From Candidatus Gastranaerophilales bacterium (GTDB lineage Bacteria; Cyanobacteriota; Vampirovibrionia; Gastranaerophilales; Gastranaerophilaceae): 38,924 nucleotides of DNA. Positions 32,553 to 38,924 of this stretch are shown piece by piece. Numbering within the stretch: position 1 is the stretch's first letter; every line of letters begins with the position of its first letter. The notes under the pieces were generated by a model that was not told where the DNA came from, did no database searches, and was given only the letters and a program-made list of their open reading frames with translations. The translations under genes were made by a program, and so were the position numbers. Where the stretch lies: contig CALUPR010000004.1 in the NCBI GenBank assembly GCA_944322705.1, positions 1 to 38,924 of the forward strand. The letters are read 5' to 3'.

Positions 32553-33515
32553 TTAAATTATATACAATTGTGAAATATTTAAATCAATAGTTCTTTCAGA
32601 AAGCCAGTATAGAACTTCCCGCAAGTTTTCTATGTACTCTTTATTGCATATGCCTTTTTTACTTAAGGCTATTAATTTGTCCGCTTGAATTTGAGCATTT
32701 TGTGGCATATATGGATTTTCTTCTATCTGAATCGGTATCGGATAATGGTGGCGGGAGTTATTGCAGTATGAACATTCAAGAGCAAAGTTAAGAGAGTTAT
32801 TTAAACCCTGCATGCATTTTGGGGTTAAATGCTCAAAAGTTCCGACTGCCGGATGTATCAGATTAAGCGCAATAACCTCAGATTTTTTCCTTGCGTTTTT
32901 TACAACGAACGCGCAGACTTCATCACTTGATCGCGGTAATCTGCGTGCTATTTTTATTATCTCTTCTTTTACTGATTTATTTTCAAGATTGCGGATAATA
33001 TTTTTTAATTTATATATAAATATTCTTCTGGAAAACGGTTTATGCGGCTCAGGATCAAAAATTATGTCATTTGTTTTAATCATAAGTTTCCTGAGCTGCC
33101 TTGCCATTTTTTTAGGGAGTATACGCCTGTAAAAACTAACCTTATTAAATATGGAACTCTGAATTTTGACAAGTGCCAGTTCGTGTACATCTTTTTTTAT
33201 GTTTAACAGTTCTTTAAAATTTTTGTCAGGGTATTTTACAGCCATTGTTTTGAACATATTAAACACCTGTCTTTCAACAGGATGCATAATATCTTCAAAT
33301 GGTTCAAGAATTTTTATTGCATCAGATGCTTTGCCGCCGAGTTCTTTCTTTTCCATCAAACTCATATAAATGTCCGGATGAAGCATTTCTCTGCCGCAGC
33401 ACAGGCATGGAATATGGTAGTTAAAAAGATTTTTTAACTCCTTTCTTGTGAGCGGGATTTGGGGTAATTCTCCCGTAATTTCTGCTTTTTTAGTTTTTTT
33501 TGATTTCTTCTCCAT
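32553..33515 (-). CDS. HNH-nuclease-like protein, paralogue B
   Basis: A 320-residue protein with a Lys-rich start and CLCCGRE at 37-43 (C37, C40). A middle helical region has IMHPVERQVFNM, and a C-terminal motif reads TFEHLTPKCMQGLNNSLNFA, then ECSYCNNSRHH. Compared with paralogue A it keeps the E-H pair and the Asn, and has a second CxxC in place of the NN region, closer to classic zinc-ribbon HNH proteins. About 100 residues shorter than A. It follows tsaB by 52 bases in the same direction. No clear ribosome site. Function is unknown; DNA or RNA cleavage is the family expectation. Confidence 0.75.
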   Translation of the reverse strand: MEKKSKKTKKAEITGELPQIPLTRKELKNLFNYHIPCLCCGREMLHPDIYMSLMEKKELGGKASDAIKILEPFEDIMHPVERQVFNMFKTMAVKYPDKNFKELLNIKKDVHELALVKIQSSIFNKVSFYRRILPKKMARQLRKLMIKTNDIIFDPEPHKPFSRRIFIYKLKNIIRNLENKSVKEEIIKIARRLPRSSDEVCAFVVKNARKKSEVIALNLIHPAVGTFEHLTPKCMQGLNNSLNFALECSYCNNSRHHYPIPIQIEENPYMPQNAQIQADKLIALSKKGICNKEYIENLREVLYWLSERTIDLNISQLYII

Positions 33516-33567
33516 ACGATACCATCGGGATTTTTGTTCAATTATATTATTCCCGATTTCACGTATT

Positions 33568-34173
33568 TTATACCCCGGGAGGCGGTTGAATATATAAAGG
33601 CTTTAATTTCCTCCAGTTGCCTTCGGCATTTTTTTGTTCTGCAAGTCTCGCCAGAATTTCACCCAGCGGATAGGAATTTCCCTGATATGAAATCCCGCCC
33701 AGAACCGGCTTTAATTTATTGTCGGTAATTACGGTATAATCACCTTTTGATATTATATTTTTTACTTCATCAACTGGAACTGCACCTTTAATTTCTCCGT
33801 TATAATAAAGATAGGCGCAATTTTTTCTTGCATCAAGCGCAACAAGCGGGTTGTTATCCGAAATTTTTGAAAGAATTTCTAAAGACGAAACCCCGACTGC
33901 TTTGCAGTTGAGTTGTTGAGCCATAACACGCGCTACCGTAACACAAGCTCTTATTCCTGTAAAACTTCCCGGACCTATATTAACACCGATTAAATCAATA
34001 TCTTGCGGCTTAATATTATTTTCGCTCATAATCTCCTGTAAAGTTGAGATCAAAAAAGCAGAATGATATTTATTGTCTTTATTTTCAACAATGCGTGAGG
34101 AAATTATTTCCCCGTCTTTTTTTAAAACTGCATACATTTTATCAAGACAGGTATCAAAAGCAAGTGTAATCAT
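33568..34173 (-). CDS. tsaB: tRNA t6A threonylcarbamoyltransferase subunit TsaB
   Basis: Part of the TsaBDE complex that adds threonylcarbamoyl to A37 of ANN-reading tRNAs. The 201-residue protein starts MITLAFDTCLDKMYAVL and has the signature NIGPGSFTGIRACVTVAR (about 71-88), which defines the actin-like N-terminal half. It lacks the metal-binding site of TsaD, as expected. Its ATG overlaps the end of tsaE by four bases, so the two are translationally coupled. tsaD is not in the window. Confidence 0.93.
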   Translation of the reverse strand: MITLAFDTCLDKMYAVLKKDGEIISSRIVENKDNKYHSAFLISTLQEIMSENNIKPQDIDLIGVNIGPGSFTGIRACVTVARVMAQQLNCKAVGVSSLEILSKISDNNPLVALDARKNCAYLYYNGEIKGAVPVDEVKNIISKGDYTVITDNKLKPVLGGISYQGNSYPLGEILARLAEQKNAEGNWRKLKPLYIQPPPGV

Positions 34174-34631
34174 TTTTCTAATCCTTCTATTATTTCATCT
34201 TTTCCGCATGAAATGAATTCATAAATCCTTGAATCATCCTCAGTGTATGTAACATTGATTTTTATATGATTAAATGGTGCTTCATTTTGATTAAATTCAG
34301 CCCATTCAACAAATGTAACCTGTTTGCCCTCTGAATATTCGCGAAGCTCGTCGTAAATTGTTTTAATCCCTTCATTTTCCAGTCTGTAAAGATCAAAGTG
34401 GTAAATCGGAATTGAACCTGTATGGTATTCATTTAAAATTACAAAACTGGGGCTTGTAACTTTTTCTTTTACTTCAAGCGCATCAGCAACCAGCTTTACA
34501 AAGGCTGTTTTTCCGGCTCCTATTTCTCCGTAAAGATTAATAAAACATCCGTCTTTAATAAGTGCGGCAAATTTTTGAGCCAGTTTTTTTGTATCTTCAA
34601 GGGTTTTACAAACTTTTTTATAACTTTTCAT
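34170..34631 (-). CDS. tsaE: tRNA t6A biosynthesis ATPase TsaE
   Basis: The ATPase that resets the TsaB-TsaD complex in t6A synthesis. The 153-residue protein has a Walker A motif GEIGAGKT at 35-42, a switch segment VTSPSFVILNEYH (about 77-89), and HFDLYRLE and VEWAE motifs typical of the family. It overlaps tsaB by four bases and starts three bases after the GGDEF gene. Confidence 0.94.
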   Translation of the reverse strand: MKSYKKVCKTLEDTKKLAQKFAALIKDGCFINLYGEIGAGKTAFVKLVADALEVKEKVTSPSFVILNEYHTGSIPIYHFDLYRLENEGIKTIYDELREYSEGKQVTFVEWAEFNQNEAPFNHIKINVTYTEDDSRIYEFISCGKDEIIEGLEK

Positions 34632-34634
34632 TTT

Positions 34635-35936
34635 CTATTCCTTTGTAATTACTTTATTACGTCCGCTTTTTTTTGCTTCATATAGAGCTTTGTCGGTAAT
34701 TTTAATAAGTTCTTCTTCACTCTCATCAATTTTGTATTGATGAACTCCAAGACTTATTGTAACACTGATATTTTTAAATTTTGTATCAGGATTAATTTTT
34801 GAAATATCAATTTTAGTTTTCTCAACGGTTTTTCTAAGTCTTTCCGCAACCATTGAGGCTTCATCAAGTTTTGTAAACGGCAGAAGAATAACGAACTCTT
34901 CTCCTCCGTATCTGCCTGCAATATCGTAATCCCTCAACTGTAATTTTATACTGCGTGATACAGTCTTTAAAACAAGATCTCCGACCGCATGTCCGTATGT
35001 ATCGTTGACATTTTTGAAAAAGTCAATATCAATCATTATTGCACAGAGATTCCTTTTTTGCCTTTTTGCAGCTGAAACTTCTTGTTTTATACGTTCTTCC
35101 AGCTGTCTTCTATTATAAAAACCGGTTAAAGCGTCAAGTGTTGCATGTTTTAAAATCTCTGCATAGACATTTGCACGATTTATTGTTGTGGCTGCCTGTT
35201 TTGAAAGCTGTTCCAGATATTCAATTTCTTTTTCACTGAGAACGCTGTCTGTTCCTTTAGTCACAATACAGCCTAATAATTTGTTTTCGCTTATCAGCGG
35301 GAAAAGTCCGATTTTTTTATCGGGAGTTAGTATGTATTCCGAGTTGTTTTGTAAACATTTGATAAGTTCAAATATTTTTTCATCTTTGCAAGCGGATGGC
35401 CATACAAGTTTATTGTCTATAAATATATATACCAGATGATCCGATACAAATTTATCAATCATCTCTCCGATAATTGGTATAATATAATTTGTTTCATACT
35501 GAGTTTCTATAATTTTTGCGATATTCTTCATTGAATCGTGAAAATCAATGTTTTTCTGCATCCTTTCACTAAGAATTATATTTTGGATTTTCAGTGAGAT
35601 GCAAAATATTGAAAGTTCAAGAAATTCAAGCAAACGACTGTGAAGCTTTTCCGAAAATTCAAGCATCCCGATAATCTGACCGTTGTTAAAAAGAGCATAA
35701 TAAGAATGGTTGTTTACAATTATATATTTTTTCTCTCCGAGTTTTTTAAAAACATTGTTCAGTTCTTTTGATTTTATAAACATCCAGCTTTTTGAAAAAT
35801 CTCTTAAAGAGTCTGTTGTCGGGTCATAAATATATATGGCATTGAGCGGAAAAACTTCCTCAAGCACATTTACGATGCTTTGAATATTTGAAGCTCCGTC
35901 AAGGAATTTGAATATTTGTCTGAGATTGTCAATCAT
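34635..35936 (-). CDS. Diguanylate cyclase with a GAF-like sensor (GGDEF)
   Basis: Makes cyclic di-GMP from two GTP. The 433-residue protein has a degenerate sensor region at the N-terminus (1-110), a GAF-like domain (about 130-260), and a GGDEF domain (about 265-430) with the active motif GGEEF at 344-348. The product-inhibition site RxxD (R335 to D338) lies five residues before it and looks intact, so the enzyme should be active and feedback controlled. No membrane segment. It starts one base after the YebC stop and ends three bases before tsaE, so it is embedded in a translation-related operon. Confidence 0.93.
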   Translation of the reverse strand: MIDNLRQIFKFLDGASNIQSIVNVLEEVFPLNAIYIYDPTTDSLRDFSKSWMFIKSKELNNVFKKLGEKKYIIVNNHSYYALFNNGQIIGMLEFSEKLHSRLLEFLELSIFCISLKIQNIILSERMQKNIDFHDSMKNIAKIIETQYETNYIIPIIGEMIDKFVSDHLVYIFIDNKLVWPSACKDEKIFELIKCLQNNSEYILTPDKKIGLFPLISENKLLGCIVTKGTDSVLSEKEIEYLEQLSKQAATTINRANVYAEILKHATLDALTGFYNRRQLEERIKQEVSAAKRQKRNLCAIMIDIDFFKNVNDTYGHAVGDLVLKTVSRSIKLQLRDYDIAGRYGGEEFVILLPFTKLDEASMVAERLRKTVEKTKIDISKINPDTKFKNISVTISLGVHQYKIDESEEELIKITDKALYEAKKSGRNKVITKE

Positions 35937-35937
35937 A

Positions 35938-36687
35938 TTAATTTTCTAATTTTTGTAAGATATCATCGGGTATGTCGCAATTTGCATAAACATTTTGAAC
36001 GTCGTCGTGTTCTTCCAGTTTGTCTAATAATTTTAAAATCTGGTCTGCAGTTTTTTCATCTGTTATTTCAACTGTGTTTTGCGGAATCCTTACTAGTTCT
36101 GCAGATTGAGCTTTGAACCCTTCTTTTTCTAATCCTTCTACAACGGACTGGAAACTTTCAGGAGTCGTTATAACTTTGTAAGTTTCATCTTCTTCGGTAA
36201 CATCAAGGGCATCAAGATTAATTGCGGCTTCAAAAAGTTTATCAAAATCTACACTTTCATCAAATGTTATTGCTCCGCGCTGGTCAAACATCCATCCGAC
36301 ACAGCCTGTCGCACCTAAACTCCCGTTGTATTTTGTGAAAAAACTTCTTATATCGCCTGCGGTTCTGTTTCGGTTATCGGTCATGGCTTCCACAACCACT
36401 GCAACGCCACCTGCAGCGTAGCCTTCATATATAAGTTCTTCATAATTTTCGGAAGCTCCTGCTCCTGCTCCTTTTTCTATAGCACGTTTAATATTGTCAT
36501 TAGGCAAGCCTGCTGCTTTTGCTTTTTCAATAGCCGTTCTTAATCTGAAGTTCCCTGCAGGATCAGGACCGCCTAATCTTGCCGATACGATTAATTCTCT
36601 TGAATATTTTTGGAATACAACCGCACGCTGTGAATCTACTTTTGCTTTTTTATGTTTAATGGTTGACCATTTTGAGTGTCCTGACAT
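35938..36687 (-). CDS. YebC/PmpR family protein
   Basis: A 249-residue cytosolic protein of the YebC/TACO1 family, linked to transcription control and, in recent work on the family, to relief of ribosome stalling. It begins MSGHSKWSTIKHKKAKVDSQR and contains the conserved GPDPAGNFRLRTAIEKAKAAGLPNDNIKRAI stretch in parts (near residues 40-70) and GYAAGGVAVVVEAMTDNRNRT. Length is typical. An AGAAGG ribosome site precedes the ATG. It is the first gene of the minus-strand operon that runs through the GGDEF, tsaE and tsaB genes. Confidence 0.94.
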   Translation of the reverse strand: MSGHSKWSTIKHKKAKVDSQRAVVFQKYSRELIVSARLGGPDPAGNFRLRTAIEKAKAAGLPNDNIKRAIEKGAGAGASENYEELIYEGYAAGGVAVVVEAMTDNRNRTAGDIRSFFTKYNGSLGATGCVGWMFDQRGAITFDESVDFDKLFEAAINLDALDVTEEDETYKVITTPESFQSVVEGLEKEGFKAQSAELVRIPQNTVEITDEKTADQILKLLDKLEEHDDVQNVYANCDIPDDILQKLEN

Positions 36688-36765
36688 ATGTTTATACCTT
36701 CTTTCTGTTGATTTAATTTAAGTTTATCATAAAAAAATATAAGTAACTATTTAATTAATGTGTAC

Positions 36766-36793
36766 TTTACATTCTGCTTTGACAAATTATAAT
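36766..36793 (+). promoter_or_regulatory. Promoter of glyS
   Basis: TTTACA at 36766-36771, 16 bases, then TATAAT at 36788-36793. A TTGACA also occurs at 36779 but has no well-spaced -10. A leader of about 30 bases with AAAGGACAG precedes the ATG at 36830. Confidence 0.5.
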
Positions 36794-36829
36794 TGTAGTA
36801 AGGCAAAATAATATAAAAAAGGACAGAGA

Positions 36830-38875
36830 ATGAGTAAATATTTATTGGAAGTAGGATGTGAAGAATTACCTTATAAGTTTATCCCGTCTGCTATTCAGCA
36901 ATTGAAAAACGGTTTTGAAAACTTTTTAAACTCAAATAAAATCGAATTCGAAGATGTTAAAGTTTATGCGACTCCGCGACGTCTTGCGGTTATTGTTTCC
37001 GGTTTGGATAAAGAAAGTAAAGATGAAGTAAGAATTGTTAAAGGTCCTGTAAAAAAGGTTGCTTATGACGAACAAGGGAATTTGACAAAAGCAGGGGAAG
37101 GTTTTTGCCGCAAAAACGGTTTAAATCCTGAAGATTTATATATAGAAGATGACTATATTCATGCAAAAGTTATTATTAAAGGAAAATCAATTATTGAACT
37201 TTTGCAGGATAATGTGCCATCAATTATTTTAAAACTTCAAGGGTCTCATTTTATGAGATGGTCTGATAATGATGAAAAATTTTCACGTCCGATAAGATGG
37301 ATTGTTTCTATTCTTGACAGAGATGAAGTTAAAATAAAAATTATTGATAAGGAATCCTCTAATCTTACGCGCGGTCACAGGTTTGCACAACAAAATGTTT
37401 ATATAAATAATCCTGATGATTATGTTGAGATTATGCGCAACTGCTGTGTAATTGTGGATCAGGATGAACGTAAACAAAGAATTATAGATAAGGCGCGTGA
37501 AGAAGCTGATAAACTTGGTGCAACTCCTTATTATACGGATGATTTGCTTGAAGAGGTTACTTTTATTACCGAATATCCTGTTCCGGCAGTATGTGAGTTC
37601 TCTGAAGAATATTTGAAATTGCCTGAAGAACTTGTTGTTACTGTAATGGCTGTTCATCAAAGATATTTTGCGCTTTATAAAGACGGTAAACTTATTAACA
37701 AATTTATTACAATGACAAATTATATCGGTGATGAATTTGAAAATATAAAAGCAGGCAATCTTCGCGTTATTAAAGCACGTCTTGATGATGCAGTATTCTT
37801 CTTTAATGAGGATACGGCAAAACCTTTGGCAGATTATGTGGAAGAATTAAAAGGTATGACCTTCCAAAAAGGTATGGGAACAATGTATGACAAGGCTCAA
37901 AGACTTGTCATGCTTTCAAAACTTATGGCAGGCAATGACCCGATGATTGAACGTACTGCTTTATTAGCAAAAGCTGACCTTGCAACAAAACTTGTTTTTG
38001 AATTTACCGAACTTCAAGGTTTTATAGGTGCTGATTATGCAAGAGTTTCAGGTGAACCTGAATGTGTTTGCGAGGGTATAAAAGAACATTATTTCCCGCT
38101 TAATGCAGATGGAGAAATTGCAAAAACTAAGGAAGGGCAAATTGTCGGTATAGCTGATAAAATAGATAATATTTGTGCAGTATTTGCAGAAGGCAAAAAA
38201 CCGACCGGTTCATCAGACCCTTTAGGTGTACGCCGTGCTGCTCTTGGTATTATCCGAACAATTCTTACAAATAATTTGAAAATTGATTTGACAAAGTTAA
38301 TCAATGAAACTTTATTATTGTTGCCGGTATCAGGCGAAGGTGAGAGCGTTTTGGATAAAGTGAAAAATTTTGCAGGTTCTTGTACAGACAGGTTATCAGG
38401 CAAAGTAACAGACGATATCTATGAATTTTTTATCCAAAGATTGATAATTTTCTTGTCTGACAAATATCCTAAAAATGTCTTGGAAGCTTGTGCCTCAAAC
38501 GTTAATCCGCTCGTAGATTTAACGGATTATGTAAAACGTGTTGAAGTTGTTTCAAAACTTAATTCACCTGCAATGCTGGAAAGCGCAAACAGAGTTTTGA
38601 GAATATTGAAAGAAGATTCTAAAAAGCAAGTTAACAAAAATCTGTTTAGAGAGCCGGCTGAAGCAATGCTTCTGGAGCAAATTAATACTTTGACCGATGA
38701 TATGGATTATGAAGCTTATTTAAAACAGCTTGAAGAAATTAATCCGTCGGTTGAAAAATTCTTTAATGATGTTCTTGTCATGGACAAAGATGAAAATGTT
38801 AAAGAAAACAGACTTGCTCTTCTGACAATGTTGAAATTAAAATATTTCAGGCTTGCGGATTTTAGCAAATTATAA
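36830..38875 (+). CDS. glyS: Glycyl-tRNA synthetase beta subunit
   Basis: The beta subunit of the bacterial alpha2beta2 glycyl-tRNA synthetase, which recognises and holds tRNA-Gly. The 681-residue length is typical. Motifs include LLEVGCEELPYKFIP at the N-terminus, ATPRRLAV near residue 46, GSHFMRWSDNDEKFSRPIRWI (in parts, near 137-157), VMAVHQRYFAL near 274-284, and the anticodon-binding-type C-terminal domain. The alpha subunit gene glyQ, often adjacent, is not in the window; the upstream neighbour is the divergent YebC gene. Confidence 0.95.
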   Translation: MSKYLLEVGCEELPYKFIPSAIQQLKNGFENFLNSNKIEFEDVKVYATPRRLAVIVSGLDKESKDEVRIVKGPVKKVAYDEQGNLTKAGEGFCRKNGLNPEDLYIEDDYIHAKVIIKGKSIIELLQDNVPSIILKLQGSHFMRWSDNDEKFSRPIRWIVSILDRDEVKIKIIDKESSNLTRGHRFAQQNVYINNPDDYVEIMRNCCVIVDQDERKQRIIDKAREEADKLGATPYYTDDLLEEVTFITEYPVPAVCEFSEEYLKLPEELVVTVMAVHQRYFALYKDGKLINKFITMTNYIGDEFENIKAGNLRVIKARLDDAVFFFNEDTAKPLADYVEELKGMTFQKGMGTMYDKAQRLVMLSKLMAGNDPMIERTALLAKADLATKLVFEFTELQGFIGADYARVSGEPECVCEGIKEHYFPLNADGEIAKTKEGQIVGIADKIDNICAVFAEGKKPTGSSDPLGVRRAALGIIRTILTNNLKIDLTKLINETLLLLPVSGEGESVLDKVKNFAGSCTDRLSGKVTDDIYEFFIQRLIIFLSDKYPKNVLEACASNVNPLVDLTDYVKRVEVVSKLNSPAMLESANRVLRILKEDSKKQVNKNLFREPAEAMLLEQINTLTDDMDYEAYLKQLEEINPSVEKFFNDVLVMDKDENVKENRLALLTMLKLKYFRLADFSKL

Positions 38876-38924
38876 AGAATTGTAAACAATCTTTGTAAAA
38901 AAGTAAATTATTTTTTTCAGGATA

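Noticed and set aside
31117-33515. HNH proteins as Cas9, IscB or restriction enzymes
   Set aside because: No RuvC or bridge-helix motifs, no CRISPR array, no methyltransferase, and no guide-RNA-like structured region next to them.

Overview
The window is AT-rich bacterial chromosome. It looks like a gut-associated, non-photosynthetic relative of cyanobacteria (Vampirovibrionia/Melainabacteria, Gastranaerophilales-like). This placement is an inference. It rests on prepilin-like proteins with the FTLAEVLITLGIIGVVAA signature and a shared C-terminal DINGxKxPN motif, a fused two-part radical SAM protein next to an Rne/Rng ribonuclease, an NfnA-like/EtfBA electron-transfer set, and many small lineage-type hypothetical proteins. 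No rRNA, tRNA, CRISPR array, integrase or classical IS element was recognised.

Layout. 1-34 is the truncated 5' end of a prepilin-like gene, preceded in its transcription direction by a ~150-bp element with terminal inverted repeats (109-260). 316-2443 (-) holds an alanine/sodium symporter and a family 4 uracil-DNA glycosylase that overlap. 2444-2845 is a repeat island. An HD-GYP-type protein (-) and a ketopantoate reductase (+) follow, divergently arranged. 4702-11004 (-) is a chain: small protein, fused radical SAM protein, Rne/Rng, two small membrane proteins, then a prepilin-like gene with its own promoter. 11107-15650 carries an SGNH-like hydrolase, two tandem RWYD-repeat small proteins (-), a secreted glycine-zipper protein, a BlaI-type regulator, an unknown protein and a serpin-like secreted protein. 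15651-16058 is a second repeat island. radA, an out-of-frame prepilin-like gene, a small membrane protein (-), gapdh, a DUF378 protein and an M16 peptidase (-) follow. 23015-30497 (-) has purA, etfA, etfB, a Cys-rich small protein, an NfnA-like reductase, a PfkB kinase and pnp. 30724-36687 (-) has a small protein, two paralogous HNH-like proteins, tsaB, tsaE, a GAF-like/GGDEF cyclase and a YebC protein. glyS (+) closes the window.

The most notable signal is a set of runs of exactly ten G (or C) early in three genes for membrane or surface-type proteins, plus a fourth run cut by the window start. In two genes the run keeps the frame open. In the prepilin-like gene at 17500 it puts the start codon out of frame, and one extra G would join ATG to the prepilin domain without a stop. 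This is the architecture of a phase-variable locus. The long leaders of these prepilins appear to be built from the same palindromic repeat families that fill the intergenic islands, read as protein. A second recurring pattern is promoters whose -10 box ends six bases before the start codon, which predicts leaderless transcripts for several genes.
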